A stretch of 64,000 nt of DNA from Crocodylus rhombifer (Eukaryota > Chordata > Crocodylia > Crocodylidae), in the NCBI GenBank assembly GCA_038503035.1, contig JAVSML010000044.1, forward strand, positions 310,001 to 374,000. Reading direction: 5' to 3'. Within the stretch, counting starts at the first letter, position 1; every line of letters begins with the position of its first letter. A program made the translations under genes and the position numbers. Below are positions 58,113-64,000 of this stretch, piece after piece. The notes below the pieces were generated by a model. It was not told the DNA's origin. It did not search any database and worked only from the letters and a program-made list of their open reading frames with translations.

Positions 58113-60058
58113 TTCCAGTTGATCACTTTCTGTTATCGTAAAACAGGATATGATTTGATTTTAGGAAAGAGAGAGCATCTCTAACGCTTGGCTACTGCTT
58201 CAACAATTGTATATTAGGTGCTGTTGCGCCTGCCTCATCCTAAGTGAATAGAGTAGGCAGCGGTAAGCAAATATGCTTTGTTTTGTTTTCTCACTGTTGT
58301 TCAGCGCGTGGCTCTGTGCTGTTTATTTCCTGCTCGCTGTTCAGACGCTCCTCTGGAGGTTAATTTCCTTCTGGGATTTTCAGTGGAATTTCTTAATGTA
58401 TCTTCTATCTGAGTCCTTCACAAGCATGAGTGGATTTATTTTCAAAACAACCCTTTCTGTTAAAGAGGTATTCTTGCTTTGTTTTAGGGACGCACAGGAG
58501 GATTAAAGTCAACTACATGTACTGCCATGGCCTCTAGGCATACATACAGATAATATTCTAGATCTACTTTTATCATTTAAATCAATATCATCTAACTGGA
58601 GCAAGTACGCTCTCAGACACACATGGTCTATCTCACTTCAAAGACCCTTATGGGAAGCATTGAGGCCTAAATCCAGAAGTGGGGTTATGTACCCTGCCTC
58701 CTTGTAATTCATCAGCCGTGAGTTAAGTTGGCTATTTCCCCCATGCAATGCACATGGAGAATTAGATACCTAAGTGTGGGATATGTTTAGGAGAAGGGCA
58801 AAGCCATAATTAATTTGGTATCTAACTCTACTTGGGTTTTTTCAACAGTGGACCCTTCTCCTGGACTTGGGTCTGACTTATGTGCCTTCTAGTAAACATC
58901 AGAAAAAGAGATCACATCCTGGAAGCTCAGAGCTTAGGGGACTTCCCTGAGTGATGGGAGACATAATATGCCTAATTTGGATGAAGGGCTAGGACCCAAG
59001 TCTCCTTCAGTTTATACCTTAAGCTCAGACTTGGGTATCCTGAAGTAAACCGTCCTCCACCTCTCCAACTGTAGCTCTTCCACTTTGTTCACTTTATTTA
59101 AATGCTTATCAGCTCAGAGAAGCGAAGCAAGGGGTTGGCTGCATCGCCTGGGGGCTCAGGCGCTGGTATAGAAGGTTGATGTTCAGGTTCCAGAACTACT
59201 GAATATTTTATAACTTCTACATAACAGCTTCAACAGGAGAGACCAATCTCAGAACACTCTCTAGCTTCTGTTTAGGATAGTTCCCTGGGATATGGGAGAT
59301 CTGACTTCAACTCCATGCTCCCATTCAGACGGGGAAAGTATTTGAAAAGAGGTCTTCAACCTCCTGTGTAGTGTTCTATAACTACTAGGGTTTGGGGTAT
59401 AATGAAAATAAGCTTTTTGTTATTCTCCATGACTTTGGTGCAAGGCCTGAGGTGTTAGGTGTGCTCCTATCAAGCTGATGGCATGGTGTTCTGTTGGAAA
59501 GTGCCTAAGTTGAAGGTCTTGTCAGGGACATAATATAAGACTCTGAGCAGATTTTCTTTTTCTTATGTCCTTTCACAAGAATGATATGTGTTTTCCAAAG
59601 CTGGACACATTTTATTGCCTGATCTGTAACTCTGGTGAAGTCTTCAGTTTTACAGGTTTTTTCCAAGAGTGCACAAAGCCATAGGTATTCGATGGTCTAC
59701 ATTTCTTTGCCTTCACATGTGTCTGCATGCTTAGAATGACAATTCTGCATGCATCTTTTGTCCTGCTGACTCTTGCATGGAGATGATTCAAACATCTCCC
59801 GGTTAGCCATCCTGTTTCCAAATTTGCAGGTAGATGTTCAGTAACATAAGTGTTTACTTCCAATCCCTCTTTTATTGTGTTGAGCCATTAGCATACCATC
59901 TCCATTTGCATAGCTGCTGGTAGTTTAAGTGGCCCTGCTGTGGCAAGAAGGCTTTTTTGTAATTTCATGTGTTGTCAACACATGATAACAGAAACACCAA
60001 AATAGATATCAATCTTATCACATTTGTGTGCAAGACACTGTGCAAAAGGTCTAATTTA
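58113..60058. other. Non-coding DNA
   Basis: Single-copy sequence. A weak SINE-like stretch (tatgggagatctgacttcaa) lies near 59291-59311. No gene is recognised. Confidence 0.5.
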
Positions 60059-60117
60059 ACAAGCCCATGCAGCCTTAATCATGATAAAACACAAGCCCAT
60101 GCAGCCTTAATCATGAT
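60059..60117. repeat. Tandem duplication, 27-bp exact units
   Basis: 60059-60085 and 60091-60117 are identical, separated by aaaac. It is a recent local duplication. Confidence 0.95.
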
Positions 60118-60182
60118 TATTGATGATTTCAGCAGCCATAGTATCATTGGGTTCCAACACAAATAGCAAAGTCTGGAACAGC

Positions 60183-60388
60183 GAGACAAGAATTGTTATG
60201 AGTGGCATTTTTATTGGACCAAATGTATTGTTGGTATAGACATAGAGAATCTTTCAGGTATCACAGTACCCTTCTTCCTGCCTCACTGGTAATGGGTATT
60301 GTAATACCTGAAGGCTTTCCTGTGTCTATATCAACCACGCAGTTGGTCCAATAAATGACATCGCTCACAAGAATTCTTGCCAGTCTCT
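60183..60388. repeat. Foldback element, about 90-bp arms
   Basis: The left arm (60183-60271) and right arm (about 60293-60387) are imperfect reverse complements. Shared blocks are caagaatt, tattggaccaa, tatagacata/tatagacaca, tttcaggtat/cttcaggtat and agtaccc/aataccc. The loop is about 21 bases. The tattggaccaa word is common in widespread reptile repeats. It has no coding. Confidence 0.8.
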
Positions 60389-61493
60389 GCATGGATAGAG
60401 AAGACGGAAGTCCTGGCAAAACTTCAGAGAGAACATAGACATGACTTCACAGCAACAGGAATGCATGGGAAACTACATGGATGCTTGCCAGGTAAAGCAG
60501 AATACATAGCATTACAATGTCCGAACAGATTAAAGAGTTAGGGCTCAACTGATTTTTGTGTATGACCACTGGCAGAAGCTTAGGTAACTAGGACACTACC
60601 AACAGAAATGGTTGATGATTAGTCGTAAGCGACTTTAGGGACCTCTGAGAGCCCAGGTAGTATCTAAATGCTGGACTTTGCTGCTAAAAGTGGATTTATC
60701 TTTGAATAAAAGACATAGGTTTTAAAACAGGCTGTTAATGTGACAACTCAACTTATAAGCAAATGTCAGAGCAGAGGGCCTGACATTAAGAAAATTGTCC
60801 CCTAAATCTATGTGTAGTATTCTAACCAGGGTGTGCATTATTAGGGTATGGGGGGTCAAGGGTAACTTTGATTTAATTTTTGAGGACCTAGATTCAAGTA
60901 CATTCCCTGAAATCTGTTTCAATTAGGAACAGAATATTAAGGATATTAATTATAGTAATTTAGTTATGTTTTTAATTTTAATCCTGCTTTCATATTAGAT
61001 TTTGCAAATTTGCCTGAGTTTTGGACAGCCTGGCAAATAATGAGTCATAATTAAAACCATTATTTCTTTCTGAGTAGCGTGGAAGATGAACAGATTTCAT
61101 TTTATGCAGAAAATAGTGCTTTTTATATATAACCCAGATTCCAGTGGTTTCAGCAGGTTTTAAGTGGAAAGCTGGTAGACTGTTAACCTCTTATGCAGCC
61201 ACAGTAATAATACCAAATAGTTATTGTTACTGTTAGAATAATATTACACATTGAATTATTGATATAATGGCATAAGTATAAGTCAGTGCTCCACAGAATA
61301 CAAAAAATAAGAGATGAAATCATAGCGCTATTGAAATCAACAGGAAAACTAATGATTTCAACCCGGGCCATACATAGGCATTACAATTTTAACAGGAGCA
61401 TCACTGTTCTCCTGGTATCAACTACAAGCATATTTTCAATTTCTCCCTGGGGAAACATGCCCCCTCCAGCAAGCAGAGCAACAGTTCAAGAAA
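60389..61493. other. Single-copy DNA, nothing recognised
   Basis: AT-rich sequence without features. Confidence 0.5.
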
Positions 61494-61501
61494 CAGAGTA
61501 G
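61494..61501. other. Left copy of 8-bp target-site duplication
   Basis: Reads cagagtag; exact repeat at 62231-62238. Confidence 0.85.
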
Positions 61502-62230
61502 TAGGGGTGTGTAAAAAAGGCTGTATTCGATTCGGATTCAATTCGCTGATTCGGATCACTGTCCCTGATTCAATTTGGCCGAATCTGAAGCTTTGATGCT
61601 GATTTGGAGAATCAGAGATTCGGCCATAGACACAGCTTTAAATGTTTCTTCTACATACCTCAAGGTACCAGGCACGGTTCATGAATGCAGCAATGCTGGA
61701 GCGGATGGAGCATCCCACAGCAGTACAGCCCTCCCTTCCCCCCCTGTGCTCAGAAGTGGACCAGAAGTATTTCCGGTCTACTTCCAGGTCTGCTGAGGAG
61801 CATGCTGGGGTGGAGCAGGGTGTTATGCCCCCTAGGCTTGGTGATCAGCCATGGGGGAACCCCAGGTGCTCCCCCCAGACCCAGGAGGCACCAGTCACTG
61901 AGCTGGGGCAGCATGGGGGGGGGGGGCCCTGGTCCACTTCTGGGTCTGCTGCTGAGCATGCTGGGGAGCCCCTTGCACAGTGGGACGCTCCATGCACCCA
62001 CCATTGCAGCACTGATGAGTCGCCTGGTACCTTGAGGTATGTAGAAAAAACATTTAAAGCTGTGTCTATGTCTGAATCTCCAGATCTTTCTGAATCGATT
62101 TGAAGAGTTCTGATTCGATTCAGAGAGGTTAAAGAGTCTCCTGCTTCTATGCAGATTCAGAGATTTGGCCAGTGAATCAAGCCAAATCTCCACTGAATAG
62201 AATCAGAGACCAAAGCTGCACACAGCCCGA
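61502..62230. mobile_element. hAT-like foldback element, 729 bp
   Basis: Framed by the exact 8-bp duplication cagagtag (61494-61501 and 62231-62238). The left end taggggtgtgtaaaa and the right end, reverse-complemented, tcgggctgtgtgcag match at 10 of 15. The right end matches the left end of the 20125 element at about 32 of 38. Internal arms at 61625-61673 and 62022-62070 are reverse complements at 48 of 49. Further in, a 'gcagcaatgctgga' region faces 'ccattgcagcac'. The centre contains a direct pair, 'ccaggtctgctgaggagcat' and 'tgggtctgctgctgagcatg'. No transposase. Confidence 0.85.
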
Positions 62231-62238
62231 CAGAGTAG
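62231..62238. other. Right copy of 8-bp target-site duplication
   Basis: Reads cagagtag, identical to 61494-61501. Confidence 0.85.
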
Positions 62239-62366
62239 TGAGCCAATTTAGCAAAATGCAACCTGAGTTAGAGTGGTATAAAACCTATTGGAAAACTCTA
62301 AGGTAAATTCATCGGTGATGTAAATAAAGATGTTTGGTACACATTGGGTAGATAAATCACAGAAAC

Positions 62367-63128
62367 GGTGCATCTACATGCGCAGTTTACTGTGGAGTTG
62401 ATTAATTGGCTCCACTGTAAAGCATTGCAATCTACACGTGTCTATATTAGGGCACGGAAATCTAATTTACTTCTCTGTAGGATGGTACTGTCTGGGACAA
62501 GTACTATCCTACCGCAAAGTAATTACGCGCACTTAAACACACATGTGGACTATAACTGGGGCCGGCTAGGGCACAAGGGTGCTACAGTATGGGGGGCTGC
62601 CTGCTGGCTGGCTCCACACTATAGCACCCTTGGGTGCGTTTACATGTGCTGTGGGGCTGCACTGACATGCTGTAACGACAGCATGTTTCAGCAAACTTGG
62701 TTAATGGTAATTACTGTACTCCAGCCAGCTTTCACATCTCACGTATTAATGTCTCTGTACTTCTAAATGGTGACAGGGGTGCTTTAACTAAAGCCTGTCG
62801 AATGAGCTTTAGTTCAAGTAGCCCTGGCACCATTTTGAAGTGTGGGGACACTAATACATGGGATGCTGCACTGCCTTAATTAAAGTGGATCTTGTTTCAA
62901 TTAAAGCACCCCCCTCACCCTGAAGCGCATGTAAAAGTGCCCTTTGTGAACCAGCCCACCTCTCTACTGCCTGATGCTGCCCTGTGCCAGCCCAGGGATG
63001 CTCCAGCCCGGCTCAGATAGCTGTGATCCCGGGCACATGTGCAGACACTTTGCTTGAGAAGCAGCTAACTCTGTGTGAATTGTACTGGAGTTTATTCAGG
63101 CATATTAATAGCACACGTAGATGTGCCC
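62367..63128 (+). mobile_element. TIR element, family of 20081, carrying a nested element
   Basis: The left end ggtgcatctacatgcgcagt and the right end, reverse-complemented (gggcacatctacgtgtgc), form the TIR. Body order matches the 20081 family: 'ggctccactgtaaagc', 'tctacacgtg', 'ggatggtactgtctgg...tactatcctacc', 'ggccggctagggcacaaggg', then after an interruption 'ctactgcctgatgctgcc' and 'tgtactggagtttattcagg'. The interruption (62632-62942) is another TIR element. Confidence 0.7.
62632..62942. mobile_element. TIR element nested in the 62367 element
   Basis: The left end gggtgcgtttacatgtgc and the right end, reverse-complemented (gggcacttttacatgcgc), match well. It splits the host where the related copy at 20081 reads continuously from 'cccttgtgcc' to 'ccagccagcccc'. 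The interior shares ordered words with 8236-8523. No coding. The duplication at the site appears to be only about 2-3 bases (tt). Confidence 0.65.
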
Positions 63129-64000
63129 AATAAGTGTAAATTGGTAACAAAGTAGCAGTGTGAATCTATCTGATAATCAGTGTTAGACACAGGACAGACT
63201 ATTCAACCTCCACAAACAAGCCAGAGCCTGGATCCTGCAGTGCGCCTGATAGAATTGGGCAAATAATGAAATACTTGGTTCAGTGACATCATCATCATAT
63301 TCAAGCTGATGCTGCTATTAATGGAAAGTTACCTTGCATTTAACCAAAACAGCGATTCTTCAGGGAAACAAAAGAAATGAGAGGTTATATTTTGGGTTAA
63401 CTCAAAAAAAGTACAATCTGAAAGAAATTATTTTGTTTTGCATTTAAACATTTGAGATTTTTGGTGGTGGTGGGGTTGGGTTTTTTTTTCTTTTTTTCAT
63501 TTAGGTCACTCTCTAAATGAAAGGTGCCGTTTGATCATAGATAGTCTAAAAGGTGCATTCAGAAAATAGTGACACAAACTATTTTCACATTTCTAAAATG
63601 AAACACTCTGAGAATGCCAAAATGAATATTTCCGCACCTCTAAAAGTTCCATTTTTGGTCAGCTATGTTTTAAAACAAGCTTTCTTTTCCCTCTGTTGCT
63701 CTTTTTTCATTTTTCTTTAGAAAAATTCTAGTGACCAAAACCATTACTGTTCTTTCTAAGTTGCACACAACACACAGTGAAAGACAAGATGATAATGGTG
63801 ATGATTAATAAGAAAGTATAACATCGTTCTAAGTTTGTCAGGAAAAGTAGGAAACAATTCCATTTGCATGCGGGAGTGAAGACCCAGAGTGCTGCTGGAT
63901 TACATTAGTGGAAATCATAAATACTCACAATCACCCACATGTGTAGTTACTAGTTCGCCTGCACAAATTCCAACACTGATATATTCTGCTTAATGTTATT
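63129..64000. other. Non-coding DNA to the window end
   Basis: AT-rich, with a T-rich tract near 63480-63500. No gene or named repeat is recognised. Confidence 0.5.

Overview
This window looks like vertebrate nuclear DNA from a crocodilian; a turtle is the main alternative. The evidence is the repeat content. There are many 5'-truncated CR1 LINE copies from at least four subfamilies. They share the 3' end type 'ggactcgatgat...gaggtcccttcca...ttctatgattctatga' or variants of it. With them are older L3/CR1 remnants, several families of non-autonomous DNA transposons with terminal inverted repeats (TIRs), and two candidate solo LTRs. Mammals lack young CR1 of this kind, and birds carry far fewer DNA transposons. 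I see no bacterial-type gene organisation, CRISPR array or convincing RNA gene. I also see no exon of a cellular protein-coding gene, so the window is intergenic or lies inside a long intron. All recognisable coding sequence is decayed LINE ORF1/ORF2.

Layout. Bases 1-3.7 kb are AT-rich single-copy DNA with a possible conserved regulatory block around 2.6-3.2 kb. From 3.7 to 8.5 kb lie a CR1 copy, a hAT-like MITE, an old CR1 tail, a MIR/CORE-SINE-like piece, another hAT-like MITE and a TIR element. From 11.9 to 15.6 kb lie two CR1 3' ends and a TIR element that contains a 144-bp near-perfect palindrome. A candidate solo LTR fills 17.4-18.7 kb. Between 20.1 and 21.7 kb a hAT-like foldback element sits inside another TIR element and is framed by an exact 8-bp target duplication. 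The 23-25.6 kb interval holds a reverse-strand CR1, a fragment of that hAT family, a GC-rich low-order repeat and another TIR element. The longest CR1 (29.2-32.3 kb) runs from the end of the ORF1 esterase through endonuclease and reverse transcriptase to the 3' end.

From 34.3 to 41.0 kb is a quiet single-copy stretch. Then comes the best-preserved CR1 reverse transcriptase (41.0-42.7 kb), followed directly by a patch of alternating inverted modules. A second candidate solo LTR lies at 44.7-45.4 kb. A composite CR1 cluster at 46.2-47.9 kb is framed by a 27-bp direct repeat. A 400-base assembly gap sits in a poly-T tract at 51.2 kb. TIR elements recur at 49.9, 52.2, 55.5, 61.5 and 62.4 kb.

The most notable pattern is architectural. 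At least six DNA-transposon-like insertions carry internal inverted modules and would fold into long hairpins. In one (61.5-62.2 kb) the internal arms match at 48 of 49 positions although the element ends are much more diverged. Two of these elements share terminal sequence, and each has its own exact 8-bp target duplication, which places them in one hAT-like family. Nothing here amounts to a new multi-gene system; the novelty lies in repeat architecture. All family assignments come from reading the sequence and were not checked against a repeat library.
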